From Adenophora triphylla var. japonica (lineage: Eukaryota > Streptophyta > Magnoliopsida > Asterales > Campanulaceae), in contig JAFEMH010000938.1 in NCBI GenBank assembly GCA_022495995.1, positions 310,001 to 374,000 of the forward strand: a DNA stretch of 64,000 nucleotides, written 5' to 3'. Numbering within the stretch: position 1 is the stretch's first letter; every line of letters begins with the position of its first letter. Both the position numbers and the translations under genes were made by a program. Below are positions 10,146 to 22,788 of the stretch, piece after piece. The notes below the pieces were generated by a model. It was not told the DNA's origin. It saw only the letters and a program-made list of their open reading frames with translations, and searched no databases.

Positions 10146-13100
10146 GTGGGACGCCTCGGAGTCTTTGGACAAGGAGAGGAGGGATGGCTCATCTTCTTTT
10201 TCCTTCTTCGTTCTTATTCCCCGTGGGACTTCTTGGATTATCCGGTTGAGGAAGGTCTTGGGTTCACCGAGGACGATGATGTGGTGGCGGAGGCGCGAGA
10301 TGCCGAATTTCTCGTTTGTGGAGGAGGATGATGATGAATCGGATTAGGGCTCTTTTTGCTTTTCCTCTTTCCATTGTTTTTTTTTTTGTAGAGCAACAGA
10401 CATTTTGTACACAGTAATAAAACACTTGTATTTGCCACGGCAAAGTATTTTATTTAAGATGTAATGACGTATTTGTGATTCGGATTGACCTAGGAATTGT
10501 TGCTAGCTTATTATTATTTTGTGCATGTCGCATGAGCCGGGAATGCATTTGTGGTTAATGGAGGCCGAGGCGGCTTTGGCAAGTTTTACGGCCGATTGGG
10601 GCAAACGGCTTTGGCAGTTTCATGAGCGGTGGCGGGAGTGATGTCTCCCGGGGACGCGTTCGCTTTGTGCTTGATAGCCACTCTTTTCGGGGTTGGCTAC
10701 CTCGGGATATGTGACGGTGCTGTTTGATATGGCGAGCCATTGTCGGGCGGGCGAGGATATCGTTCCTTTGGTTCCAGGGAAACCTTCCACGGTGTAAATC
10801 ATCCGGTGATGAGGGACCGATTCATGTGGGGGAAGCCCCTGCTTTGCTTGCATTATGGTTGCGAGAGGGGCTTCAAGCCATGCCTGAGTCTCCGGTGTCT
10901 CTTAGTCTGTGGACGTTTGCTCGGTGACCTTTTGTCTTGGACATGGATCGATGCTGCAGGAGAGATGGATGGCACATCTTGGTGCACGCATCGGGTCGTT
11001 GGTGGGTTTCCCTTTGGGGGATTGAAACTAGGAGGGCCTGTCGGGAAGGTTCCTATGTTGTCGGAAGTTCCGTGTTTGCCTTGGTCCTCTTCTCTCTGTG
11101 TTCCGTTGCTTGTTTCCCCGTCGTTCGGGATGAGGCGAGGAGCCTTTCTTGAGGGGATGACATTGCCAACGTGGAGGTAGCTTCTTTCGCATGACGAGAT
11201 CCTGATGCTTTTATGTATTTTACGAGGGTATGGAAGTATTCCGCTTCCTCTGTGGTGCTCCTTAGATGCCGGAGAATGTTGTCTTGACCATCGAGTACCT
11301 GGATTGGTATGAGTAGCATATCGGGCGGACCCAGTGGTTTTGGGGAGCAAAAGCGTGGAAGCAATTCCTGGGGCAAGATTGTCGTCTCCGCTATAGCCTT
11401 AGGAGTGCGAAGCTTGGTCTAACCCTCGGATGTCATGGGAGACGCTTTGTTTGACTACGGGACTCGAGTTGACGGGCCGGCGGGAGAGGTCCCCTTTTGC
11501 GGGACTCATAGGGAGGAGATCCGAGCCGAGGCACGGGTGAACGATGCTCACGAGAGCGGCGGATTCGTTTGACACGACAAGGAGGACTCCCGATCTCGGA
11601 ATGAGGGAGACGAGAACTCGCTCATGGGGAATGAAAAAGACTTCGTTGGGGACGAGGGAGGAAAGGAAAGAGTGATGAAGGGCCAAACGCGAGTAGCATG
11701 GAATGACCTTCTGAAACACTGAGTATCCATTCATCGGCATTGCAGACACATTGATTGTTAAATGTTTTAAGTTGTCTTTTAGCATGTTGTGAATCGAGAG
11801 TGGACCGTGCTTGAACTCATCAAAAAGTGTTTTAACTGTGATGATTTGTGATTTACTTTTAAAGCTTTGTCGAGACGCAAAATCTCTTGTTTGCTTCTTT
11901 TCTGAGCCTTGGTGGCGTCAATTTTTGGAATTTTGTGTATTCCTTAGACCGAACCAATGAAGGCTGCCTACGTTCCCCTCGGACTGAGAGGCTCAGGTCT
12001 GCGTAGTTCGACCCTCTTTTGTGGGAGAAATGACTCGTAATGTACACTTGCAAGGGCGTATTTATTTTTGAAAAGGTGGGAATGGGTCCCTTTTTGTGTG
12101 AATGCCTCATTTGATGTAGGCACAAAAGAAATGCTTTTTGGGTTTGACTCTTTTGAGAGAGTATGAGTACTGAAAAGCTTGTAAAAGTGTATGGAAGCCC
12201 TTGCTGACAGAAAATCAGTGTTTAGCTCTATTGTCCTATTTTGTAGAAAAAGAAGACTTGTCGAGACAATTGAAAACTTGATTTGTTCACAATGATCACT
12301 TGTTAGCTTAAAACCCTTTGTTGATGTTCGGGTTATTCAACAATTAAACCTGATATGCTTTGATTAATGAGGAGAAAGTCAACCGGTATCAAGGATCGAG
12401 TTGGTCTGGTGTGAAAGAAGGTTTGTGTATAGGAGAGGTCATTGATGAGATCGGGTTTGTGGATTTGTATGTGTTTATGACCGGACCATTTCTGGTTGCC
12501 TACGTTCCCCTTAAGACAAGGAGCTCAGGTCGACGTAGTTCGGGTTTGAACTGTGTTTGGCTTTGGGGCCAGGGCATGAATATTTGCGCGGCCTTTGGCG
12601 AAAAGGCTCGGAAGGTTGAATGATGAGGCACGGGCCTTGAGGTGATTTCTTGACAAGTCGTATTTGACAGTCTTTTCAGTGACTCCCTTGCTTCTTGATC
12701 GTTGGCTCTGGGTCTTTGACCTCATTTATTTTTGTGAAGCTTCTGCTTGATCTCTTTTTTTTTGTAGCTTCTGCTTGAGCTTTTTTTTTGTAGCTTCTGC
12801 TTGAGCTTCTTTTTTTTTTTGTGCAGCTTCTGCTTGAGCTCTTTTTTTTTTTTTTTGAAGCATTTGAGGGCAAAGGCAAGCCCACTGCTTGAACTTTCTT
12901 GATGCGCGCGAGCGAAGGCAAGCCCCTAGATTGTTGTCGGCTACATGGGGTCAATCTTTTGATCTTGAGTGACCTTTTGTTGTCCTTTGATGTTCCTGCC
13001 GTCGTTGACTTGGTCAAAGTGATGGTGGGGACATATTTTGGAAAGTGTATGGCTTGATGGAGGCCTTTGTGTGGGGTATGGTAAGGTGTATGGGGAGCTA

Positions 13101-13734
13101 TCGATTGACTTTCTCACACCAATTAATCAAAGCATTAATCATTTGTGGAATTACTTGTTGAGCAATGCAAGTGATCACATAGAACAAAACCATTTCATTA
13201 AATGTAATGTGGGGTGCAAAATAATGTCTCAAGTCTAGCAAGAAAAGAAAGAAGACTTATGTATGGAAAATTGAAGACTTAATTACAATGTCGAGGAGGA
13301 CTTGATTGAATGAAAACGGTACTAGAACCTACGAGGTTTGACTGTGTGATTCTTTGATTTGCGTCTCTTTGGGCTCTTGTGGTTCCCAAATTCATTTTGG
13401 TTAGAACCTTCTCGGCGGCTTGGGCTGATTTTCCTCTCGTTTGACAACATGCTTAAAGATTTGTTTTAATGCATTGTTCATTAATGTGTCTGCGTCTTTA
13501 CCAAGTGAATCATTATTAAGCTGTTTTTGATTAGTTAATTTATCATTTGTTAAAGTGGCAATGAGGGGATACTCGAAAGGTCGATCATTTATTCAAAGCA
13601 TAAGGAAGCGCGGTTTATGTTACAAACGCATAATCTTTAGGCGTAAGGCCATCGGACGACTCGAGAGACTCGAACATAAATACGACGGACTCGGGGTCTT
13701 TTATTTTTGAAGATAGACTCTAGGAGACGGGGGG
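10146..13734 (-). other. Unassigned internal region of the gag-only element
   Basis: Between the array and gag there is no recognisable retroelement domain. Minus-strand open stretches at 11399-11785 (includes VPNEVFFIPHERVLVSLIPR), 11053-11376 and 10853-11350 may be remains of a downstream gag/pol reading frame broken by frameshifts; I do not recognise them. A roughly 33-bp repeat with poly-T (GCTTCTGCTTGAGCTTTTTT) occurs four times at 12730-12860. Antisense frames on the plus strand (10740-11180) are equally unsupported. Confidence 0.4.
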
Positions 13735-15218
13735 TTAGTCCAAGCTTCTCGTCCTGTCTCTTCTTGCTGGCTGTGGGTCCGCGTTTGTGAAAGTCACGCC
13801 GTTTTTGATGCTGCCACTTGCTCGACCTGTCTCGAACTGCCTTATCTCTGGGGAAGGCTCGATCCATCCCTTGGTGTGCCCCGATTCTGGAAAGGATTGT
13901 TGGGGAATAACCGTTCTTGGATTCTTTCTCTCGAATTCTTCATTGCGGAAGCCCCAGGTTCCGTCTTCACGTCCCCATTCATCACGGGAATTTGCAGAGG
14001 ACTTCTCCACCCTGATTACCCCGTCATTTCTAGGGAAAGGGTTTCCAACTGTGATGGGACCGCGAGGGCGTTCCAACTTTCCCTCTTCGATTAGCCCTTG
14101 GACCACTTGTTTTAGCACGAAGCAATTGTCGGTCATGTGGCCGGGGTAGTTGTGGAAGGCGCAGTGCTTGCTCATATCCATGTTGGGCTTGCGAGTCTTT
14201 GGTTGGAAATTCTCAAGGGGTTTGAGAATGTTCCTCTTTACTAGTGTCTCGAGGACTTGGCTCAAGGGCATCCCGAGGTTATCAAAATGCTTGGAACTGT
14301 GGTATGCGAGGGGATTGTCGTTCCTCGGGGGTGCTTGATCGCGGTTTACTTGAGCTCCGTTACGGATGTAGTGGGTGCTCTGGTAACCTCTTTCTTCTTG
14401 TTTGGCGGTGTTTGGTAACCTTTTTCCGTTTGCTTAAGGAAACTCTTCCGTTGTATCTCCTTTACATGTTACGCCAACCAAGCCATATGGGGGTCGGTGG
14501 CGGAAGCGGCTGCCGTTTTGCAGGATGGAGGACCGAAGATGGAGGTGGATTGGCGGATGGGATCGCCATTCGGGAGTCTTGGGGAGGCGGTTGAGTGTAT
14601 ACCAACCCATATCCTGGATTGTTGAAATTGGGGCGTAATTGCCTGGACCACTAAGGGTTGTGTTTAGGAATTGGGGAAATGCTTCATTAGCCCCAGTGGC
14701 GATCCAGCGGGTGGAAGGTTTGAAATGTCGGGATATCCGCCTTTGGGATGTCAGTCCACAGTAAACATTGGGATTTCAAGTTGTGGGCTGCGGGACTCAT
14801 ACGGAGGCACAGGATTGAATTCGGGGGATATTGAGAGGTGTTAGGATTTGAGGGAGCGGGCCCATAGGTGTCTTTGAGGTTGGAAAATCGTAGTTGTTTG
14901 GCTGAGGCTCGAATGGAGCTTTGAGCGGGAGTTGCCTTGCATTGCTAGGTTTCCGTGGATTTGTGAAGGAGGGACTCCTGGATAGCTTTGAGAGGACCTG
15001 GGAGCCGATATTTCTCCGTCTTCTATGAGAACGACGGTCCCATCAGGTTGGGGAACCACGACGGTTCTGCGACGGCGCATGGCATATTCAATCCAAGCCT
15101 GCTGCACTTCTTGGCGTTTCTCGAGAGCCTTAAAAGCTTGCCAAACTTCTTCCATTGTTTGGAAATTTCCCGGGGGCGGGGTTCCGTTTCCCTCACTGTT
15201 ATCTGTTGATCCCGTCAT
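13735..15218 (-). pseudogene. gag of Tat-like element (frame-disrupted)
   Basis: Structural protein of the retroelement particle. The likely start is the Met of MTGSTDNSEG near 15218, followed by EEVWQAFKALEKRQEVQQAW. The C-terminal section (14271-13735) carries CAFHNYPGHMTDNC, a C-x2-H-x4-H-x4-C knuckle typical of Tat/Ogre gag, then LKQVVQGLIEEGKL. The middle is split into several frames (14841, 14651-14469, 14271), so no single continuous frame exists as written. Some breaks may be sequence errors. The mutual order fits one gag gene read from right to left, immediately downstream of a 1.3-kb leader after the 5' LTR. Confidence 0.75.
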
Positions 15219-15344
15219 GGGGGAGTAGCGGACGGTGTGGACCGTTGAACTGGAAGGGCTGTCGGACCTTGTGACCTCAATACTGAAAAGGCGGCTCCCG
15301 GGTATTCTCAACCACTCTCGGTTCGCTGGAGGGGTGACGGGCAA

Positions 15345-16555
15345 GGTTTAGACACAGGAATGGCCTCTCGGGATAAAAAGGGGGAAAGCTCACGTGGCAT
15401 GCGGTTTCCGTTTCTTTTATATTTATTATTTTTTTTTGTTGTTCTAATTTACTTAAAACGTTTTTTCTCAGAGTCCTAGGTAGGTTGGAAAAGATTGCTC
15501 TTCTTTTTCGCAACTGTGCTAGATCCTGGGTCAGTGGAGACCATCTGTGCGGCTATAAGCCCCTCGTTTTGCACCTGTATTTCGACATCCGGGGTGGGCG
15601 GCCCAGCGAGGGTCCTATAGTGCAAGCGGTTTCCACCGGCCTAAAAGAAAAATCGAACCTAAGGACCGAGCCTTTGTCATGTTCGTTTTGATGCGTTAGC
15701 CATGTGAATAGTGAACCGAGCCGACTGAGTCAAGATCAGTCAAGAGTTCGGCATGACCTCTCTTTACCTTGCTTGCGCAAGGGATCTGTGACGTTAGGCG
15801 TTGGGTGGGTCATATCGTCATGGCCGACGTATCAAAGGCGTGATGACATGGTGTCATGTGGCATGGATGTATATCAGGGACGGAACATCGTTCAGGTGTA
15901 GCTTCGGAAATCAAGATCGTGTCAAGATTTTAGCATGACCTTTCATCGCTTTGCTTGCGCAAGGGATCTTGAGTTCCGAGCCTTGACTCGTAAAATGGCC
16001 GGCATGGTATATGTATCCAGCCGTATGACACGGGCCAGGTAAAAACCCACCGAGTCTGGACGGAGTGTGACTCAAGACTCACACGTGCGGGGTTGACGCT
16101 TGGCTAGGATGGGATGTTTGGAATGATCCGTGCGCGCCCAAGAGGCCTAGGAAGACCAAACGGATCGCAACCGAGACCACTCCGGGTTAAGGGTTGTAGT
16201 GTGCGGTGTATCCGAGGCGGTGCGCATAGTGTGCGGTGTAACCGAGGCAAGAAGCCGGTGTGAGTAGAGTGCGGTGTAACCGAGGCGGCGGTGCGCGTAG
16301 TGTGCGGTCTCTAAAATTCTTTTTACGAGTAAAATAGAAGTTTTTGAAGAATTTTAAATGTATGCACGAGATGTATATTGATGCATTTTTTTTGTATTTT
16401 TATTTTTTTGTAAAATAAAAACGAAGCACGTCTTGTACACACACACAACCGTTAAAGGAAGGGGTAAAATGAAAGTTTGACCCTCATCATCGTTTTAAAA
16501 ATCTTTTGTTTTGTTTAAAAGTTTTTAAAACAAAATTTCCCAATGAGTCGCCAAC
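15345..16555 (-). other. Leader region with primer binding site
   Basis: Untranslated leader between the 5' LTR and gag. Directly next to the LTR (minus strand, from about 16555 down) is GTTGGCGACTCATTGGGAA, which resembles the tRNA-Arg-type primer binding site that I recall for Tat/Ogre elements; this needs a tRNA comparison. Repeats of GTGCGGTGTAACCGAGGC occur at 16198-16310. No open frame of interest is present. Confidence 0.55.
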
Positions 16556-17872
16556 CGAAATTACCGGATCCGGCCCGCGCGGAGCCCCAGCATCTCGCAT
16601 TCGTCGCTATTCGGGAAGTCGCCCGGATCCGAGAGCGGCACAATCGCGCCCGGCATCCGGCTTATTCCGTTTTAGCGTTGCGTGTTGGAGGTGTCTCGCC
16701 GTTTTGCTTTCGCATTTGTAGAGTCGCCACGCCGTTTTTATTAAGCCCAAAACATTGAAAAAGGGCATCGGTTTAAAGATAAATTTTAAAGCTGTTTTTG
16801 TGTGATGAGATTTTGAGTTCGGAGGTCGATGACTCCTCGGGAAGAGAATATTAGAATATTAGAGCTCACCGAGTCGCCTCGTAAAAACGAGTCTTTCGGA
16901 TACCCCTAATATCCTTTAAAAAGTTGTGTGTGTGTGTGTGCTTTTAAAAATGCATCTTTGTATCGGATGTCTACATTGTATTGAAATGTATTGAAATAGA
17001 ATAGGAAGGAAGCCTTACCAATGTTGGTTCGTGTCTGTCTTCCGCAGGGGAATAGTGTTTGAGGTCGGAGTAGCGTTAGGATTGCTTCGGGGATGCCGGT
17101 TGTCCGCGGACAGAGTTTCGCGTGAGTTGAAACCGTAAGGCTGCGTTGGGCAGAGGTTCGGCGTGCGTGGGGATCGTCGGGATCGGGCCGACGCAGGTTC
17201 GGCGTGCGTTGGAATCGTTGGTTGGATTCGGGCGCAGGTTCGGCAAGGTTTGGGATCGCCGGTTTGACTCGGAAAGAGCCGGACACCGTGGGAAAGACTG
17301 TGCAAGGCCTCTGAGTACCACGAGGGGCCTCGTAGTACCTCGAGAGTGCCTCGGGCAGCGCGGGAGCGTCTCGGGAGCGCTCGGAGAGGCTTCGAGCACC
17401 TCGAGGCTCGGAAGGCCTCGGAAGGATCCGAAGGGGCCGGGAATGCCTCGAAAGGTCTTAGAAGGGGAGCCAGAAGGCTTAGGGAGGAAGAGAGAAGTTG
17501 GAGGTGTGAAAAATGAGGAGGGGAAGCCCTCTATTTATAGTAGTGGAAAACTGCAAAGAGGTCCGTACGGACCTCTTAGGTAATGATGGATTTCCGGGAT
17601 TTGAGGGAATCTCGTGGACTTTAAGGGGATTTTCGTAATGATTATGTCTGGTGCAAAGAGGTCCGTACGGACCTTTTGGCATGCAAAGAGGTCCGTACGG
17701 ACTTTCCATGCTCTTGTGAATGTGATGGCAAGCTAGCTCTCGTCGAGAGCTTTCCAACCATATATGGCACGTCTCAATCGGAGTTCGTATGAAGGAGTTA
17801 TGACCTCCGGAAGTTTGCCTCTGGTTTTGTCGTATGCTGGGATGGAGAGCGATCCAGATTGGGGTACTTACA
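16556..17872 (-). mobile_element. 5' LTR of gag-only Tat-like element
   Basis: 1,317-bp partner of the LTR at 5961. The outer end TACTTACA is canonical; the inner end has C where the other LTR has T. It carries the same TATA box and the same GGTCCGTACGGACC palindromes (about 17550-17575, 17655-17680, 17685-17705). Differences from the other LTR are mainly one- to two-base changes at CAG, CTG and CCG. Confidence 0.85.
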
Positions 17873-17877
17873 ACGGC

Positions 17878-18256
17878 CGCTCCAATGGTTGACACGGCCA
17901 GGCCAGTTTATTGCTCGGCCACTCCATGATTTTGGGGCCAAAAATGGTCTGTCATGGCCTTAAGTGCACGGCCGCTCCATCAATGGCTGCACGGCCGCTC
18001 CTCCTGGATTTCAGCTTGTGTGTTTGATTTGCTTTGTTGTTCTTTCATGCTTTTGAACCAAAGTGTCCAAGCATTTTATTGATCATAAAAAGACTCTAAA
18101 ACCTGTCTAAAATGCATAAAACATACCAAAAACGTAAAATCTAATAAAATAGAAAAAGTAAGTAAAAAGTACTTAAAATGCAATAAGAAATGATGTTTTA
18201 TCCATGTAAAAGTATATAAAACTTAGGATAAATGACTATATAATAGTCACTTATCA
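17878..18256 (-). mobile_element. Athila-type 3' LTR, proximal part
   Basis: The LTR begins TGATAAGTGAC on the minus strand at 18256, immediately after the polypurine tract (18257-18270, AGTGTGGGGGGGTT on the minus strand). It continues to 17878, where the gag-only element is inserted, and resumes at 5955. It contains further CACGGCCGC motifs at about 17891, 17913, 17965 and 17988. Confidence 0.8.
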
Positions 18257-18270
18257 AACCCCCCCACACT

Positions 18271-19651
18271 TAAGCTTTTGCTTGTCCCCAAGCAATTTTA
18301 AGATGAAAATACGGAGAGGGAAAAAAATAAAAGAAAAGCGAAAATGATCCCTCAGAAAATAAAGTAGCAAGCCTTTAAACGCCTTTTGGATAATGCCCTC
18401 ATCTTTCTAGTCATATTTTGTATACCTTTAAAAATTATTAAAAAGAGGCATTTTAGGGATATTTTTAAAGAGATAATTTGTAAGACAATAACCTAATATA
18501 GCATATATAGAATTTGATCAAGTAAAACATGCTAGAAGGATAAATCTTAGATCATTTCTTGGAAAAAGAGAAATTTTCACCCTTTAGAGTGATTTTTTTT
18601 TGAGAGAAATGAATTTTTTTCTTTAGAATGTACAAGAGGAAGGTATAAACATCTATTCACAAACTAGAAGTTCCCGAAGAGTTGCATTGCAATTTTGAAT
18701 CACAAGGGCGAAAAAATGGATGATGGTAGTGGAAAAATCTTATCAAAGTTTCAACAAATTTATCTTATTTTTGCACGTGTTATATTTTTGCAAAAGACCT
18801 TAGTTATTTTTGATCCTTTCAAGTAGGAGACATTGTGGATGCGAACCCCATGTTCCTAATACTTAGATCAAGAATACTTTCGGATATTACTCCCGTTTGG
18901 CAATCGCAGCGAACGCCGTGCCCCGAGTTACTTAGAAAGTAATAGGTTTCTTTTTGCTTTTAAGGCTTGGTGACTAAGTCACTCTTTTTAGCAATAAGAT
19001 AAAAATGTCTAACTTTGATTTGATTTGTGGAAATGAAAAGATGAAATTTTGATGAAAAGGTGTGATTCAAAGGATGCAAAACAAAGGGTGCTTCTAATAA
19101 GGGAATAAACATTTATTAAAAATAAAAGAAATGTACAATCTTAAAGAAATATTTTCAATATATTTTTTAAAAATGACCAAGTGTAGATTGCTAAAGATTC
19201 CTTCTAATCAAATATTTTTTTTTCTTGATAAAACCCTATATTTTGCTATACTAACTTATGAGGCTTTCAATTATTTCTAAAAAAAATATCCCTATATTTT
19301 TCTCCTTATAAATCTCTAAGTTTATAAAAAAATATGAGAGGAAAGACAAATAGGCATTATTCTAGGGCAAATGGCAAGCATAGAAATAATGATTATGGAT
19401 CATCATAGGGATTATTACTTTTTTTATATATATACTATACATGCATAAAACGAAAATGCAACTAAGTTAAAAAGAAAAATTTACACTAGAAAGCAAGTAA
19501 AATTAAAACTAGAAAGCAAGTAAATTCTAAACTAGAAAGCGAAAAAATAAAACAAAGTAAAGATAGGTATACCCCCCCACACTTGAAATGAACATTGTCC
19601 TCAATGTTTCAAGGAACAATGTCAAATCCCGGGGGAGTAAAGAGAAACTTA
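18271..19651 (-). other. 3' non-coding region of Athila element
   Basis: 1.4 kb between integrase and the 3' LTR with no open frame. Two CCCCCCACACTT blocks (18260 and 19570, plus strand) occur, the second just downstream of integrase. They are polypurine on the coding strand, a layout I recognise from Athila-like elements. Envelope-like coding sequence was looked for and not seen. Confidence 0.65.
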
Positions 19652-22355
19652 CTAGGATGGTGGTTTGGGTTCTTCTAATGTCACGAATGATACTACTCCA
19701 ATTGGGTCTCCGGTTATGTAGTGTTTTAACCTTTGACCGTTTACTTTGAACTCTCCTTGTGCTTCGTTTCCAATTTCAATGGCTCCATATGGATATACTT
19801 TACGAACTTGATATGGGCCCGTCCATCTTGATTTTAACTTTTCTGGAAAAAGCTTTAAACGAGAGTTAAAAAGTAGTACCATGTCTCCTTCTTTGAAATC
19901 TTTTCTTATGATATGAGCATCGTGCCGTTTTTTCGTTTTCTCCTTGTATAACTTGGCACTCTCGTATGCTTCATATCGAAGTTCTTCGAGCTCTTGTAAC
20001 TGAAGTTTTCGCTTTTCACCAGCTTCCGCTAGGTCATAGTTTAGAGCTTTAATAACCCAATATGCCTTATGCTCAAGCTCTACCGGCAAATGACATGGCT
20101 TTTCATACACCAAACGGAAAGGAGTTGTTCCGATGGGTGTTTTGAAAACAGTGCGATAAGCCCATAAAGCATCGTTCATTTTTATCGACCAATCCTTCCT
20201 TGAACTTATCACTGTTTTCTCCAAGATCCACTTTATTTCTCGATTTGATATTTCTACTTGCCCGCTTGTTTGAGGATGATACCCGGTGCCTGTTTTATGA
20301 TAGACTCCGTACTTCTTTAATCAAGCCTCAAATTGGCGGTGTGAAAAATGCGAACGTCCATCACTTATGATGACTTTTGGGACCCCAAATCTTGGAAAAA
20401 TTGTATCTTTGAAAAGCTTCATGACAACTTTTGAATCGTTTGTTGGAGACGCTACAACTTCCACCCACTTTGAGACGTAGTCCACCGCTACCAAAATATA
20501 ATTATTGTTGAAGGATGTGAGGAATGGTCCCATGAAATCAATGCCCCAAACGTCAAAAATCTCAACTTCTAGAATATTATTGAGAGGCATTTCATTTCTT
20601 CTTGAAATGTTGCCGGTTCTTTGGCAACAATCACAAGAGATAACGAAATTTCGAGAATCTTTGAAGAGTGTGGGCCAGAAAAAACCTGATTGAAGAACCT
20701 TGGCGGCGGTTTTGGCTGTGCTTGCATGACCGCCATAAGGAGATGAATGACAATGATGAAGAATGTCATCGATCTCTTCATTAGGTGCACACCGCCTAAT
20801 GATTCCATCTGCGCAATGCTTAAAAATGAGCGGATCTTCCCAAAAGTAATATTTAATTTCGGATAAGAATCTCTTCTTTTGTTGATAACTCATTTTCGGG
20901 GGAAGGATCTTGCATGCTAGGTAATTAACAATGTCTGCGAACCAAGGAGTTTCGACATTGTTTATATCAAGAAGATGATCATCCGGAAATGAGTCATCAA
21001 TGGAAAGGTCATCATTATCGGAAATTTCTAATTCTTTAGGAAGACGGGATAAATGATCCGCGACCAAATTTTCCGTTCCCTTTTTATCATGAATTTCTAA
21101 ATCGAATTCTTGGAGGAGAAGGATCCACCTTATTAGTCTTGGTTTTGCGTCCTTCTTTGCCATCAAGTACCATATTGCAGCATGATCCGTGTATATGATT
21201 ACCTTTGATCCCACCAAGTATGACCGAAATTTTTCCATAGCAAATACCATGGCCAATAGTTCTTTTTCTGTGGTGGCGTAATTCATTTGTGCTTCATCCA
21301 GTGTTCGTCTAGCATAATATATTGCATGTGTTTTCTTGTCTCTTCGCTGTCCTAGAACAGCTCCAACCGCAAAATCACTTGCACCGCACATTATTTCGAA
21401 AGGGAGGTCCCAATCGGGTGGTTGTACGATAGGAGCGGATACCAAAGCTTCTTTTAACCTGTTAAATGCTTCAAGACAAGGACTATCGAACACAAATGGA
21501 GCATCTTTCATTAGTAGATTAGTTAAAGGTTTAGAAATTTTTGAGAAATCTTTTATAAAACGTCGGTAAAACCCGGCGTGACCAAGAAAACTTCTTATAC
21601 CTTTAACATTAGTAGGCGGAGGTAATTTTTCAATAATCTCAATTTTCGCCTTATCTACTTCTATCCCCTTTTCGGACACCATGTGTCCTAATACTATCCC
21701 TTCATTTACCATAAAGTGACATTTTTTCCAATTTAAAACAAGATTAACTTCTTCACAACGTTGTAGGACTTTAGATAAAATTTTCAAACATTCATCGAAA
21801 GAGTATCCGTAAACAGAGAAATCATCCATAAAAACTTCCATTATATTTTCTATGTAATCGAAAAAAATGGACATCATACAACGCTGAAAAGTGGCGGGAG
21901 CATTACAAAGTCCGAAAGGCATTCTTCTATAAGTGAAGGTACCATAAGAACAAGTAAAAGTAGTTTTCTCTTGGTCGTCTGGATGAATAGGGATTTGAAA
22001 AAATCCTGAATACCCGTCCAGATAACAAAAATGGGAATGTTTGGCTAATCTTTCAAGCATTTGGTCTATAAAGGGAAGGGGAAAGTGGTCTTTTCGGGTG
22101 ACTTTGTTTAATTTCCTATAATCTATACACATTCGTCAACCCGTGACAGTCTTTGTTGGGATTAATTCATCCTTATTATTTCGAATGATTGTCATTCCTC
22201 CCTTCTTAGGGACAACTTGCACGTGACTTACCCATTTGCTATCTGAAATTGGATAGATAATGCCCGCGTCAAGTAATTTAAGGACTTCCTTTTTTACTAC
22301 TTCCTTCATGTTAGGATTGAGTCTTCTTTGATGTTCAATGGAAGAATCAGCATGT
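19652..22355 (-). pseudogene. Athila-lineage pol (RT, RNase H, integrase), 5'-truncated
   Basis: Polyprotein that copies and integrates the element. The RT fragment has [10 protein letters not shown] and FMDD at residues 101-104 of the frame starting at 22132. RNase H follows ([17 protein letters not shown]), then the integrase HHCC finger (ending CDCCQ), the catalytic start GIDFMGPF and ISDG. The C-terminal integrase segment 20224-19652 continues in the same frame after a single TGA at 20321-20323. A second TGA (about 22135, just before RMCIDYRK) replaces a conserved Trp. The frame continues upstream as VPKKGGMTIIRNNKDEL to about 22355, where homology stops, so gag, protease and the 5' LTR are missing. 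Apart from the two stops the frame is well preserved. Confidence 0.88.
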
Positions 22356-22506
22356 GTATGAGAGCAATTGTACGGAGAGAATATCTAGAGAGTGTATTGT
22401 AGGGAGACAAATATTTCACCAAGTGTAGGAGGGTTATATATATGGGGAGAGCAAGTATGTATGTATTATTTTGGGAGGTCCCATTGTATGTTTTTGATAT
22501 AATATA
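22356..22506. other. Short unassigned flank
   Basis: AT-rich DNA that replaces the expected upstream part of the Athila element. No feature recognised; the breakpoint at about 22355 is abrupt. Confidence 0.5.
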
Positions 22507-22788
22507 CTCCCTCCGTCCCGGTTTACTTGGCACCAAAATGAATGGCACAATAACTAAGAAAAAAGAATAAAATAAAAGAAATGTATGGTAGAAAATGAAG
22601 AGAGGGAATGAGTGGGGTAAATAGTAGTGTTGGTTGAATAAATTGAGTGGTGGAAAATGAAGAGAGAGAATGAGTGATGGGGTAGAGTGAATATAAAATT
22701 ATAAAAAGTTTGTCATTTTGGGTAGTGCCAAGTGAAGTGGGATGGACCAAAATGGAAATTAGTGCCAAGTGAAGTGGGACGGAGGGAG
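22507..22788. mobile_element. Stowaway MITE (Tc1/Mariner)
   Basis: 282 bp with inverted ends CTCCCTCCGTCCC and GGGACGGAGGGAG, flanked by TA at 22505-22506 and 22789-22790. Inner inverted motifs CTTGGCAC / GTGCCAAG support a foldback. Ends look young. Confidence 0.93.

Larger units (their letters stand above)
5961..17872 (-). mobile_element. Complete gag-only Tat-like Ty3 element (non-autonomous)
   Basis: An 11.9-kb LTR retrotransposon with LTRs at both ends, TSD ACGGC, minus-strand gag and a primer-binding-site region next to the 5' LTR (16556). No protease, RT, RNase H or integrase motif was found between gag and the 3' LTR. Gag type, long non-coding 3' section and kilobase tandem arrays before the 3' LTR fit the Tat/Ogre/Retand lineage of plant Ty3 elements. 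It probably depended on a relative for pol. It sits inside the Athila 3' LTR, so it is the younger insertion. Confidence 0.8.

Noticed and set aside
9063..10347. Several open frames of 70-170 codons on both strands in the satellite-like array
   Set aside because: They follow the period of the tandem repeat and exist on both strands because the monomers lack stop codons; no start context or family similarity.
18271..19651. Envelope-like gene of the Athila element
   Set aside because: No open frame over 60 codons and no signal peptide or transmembrane pattern in this segment.
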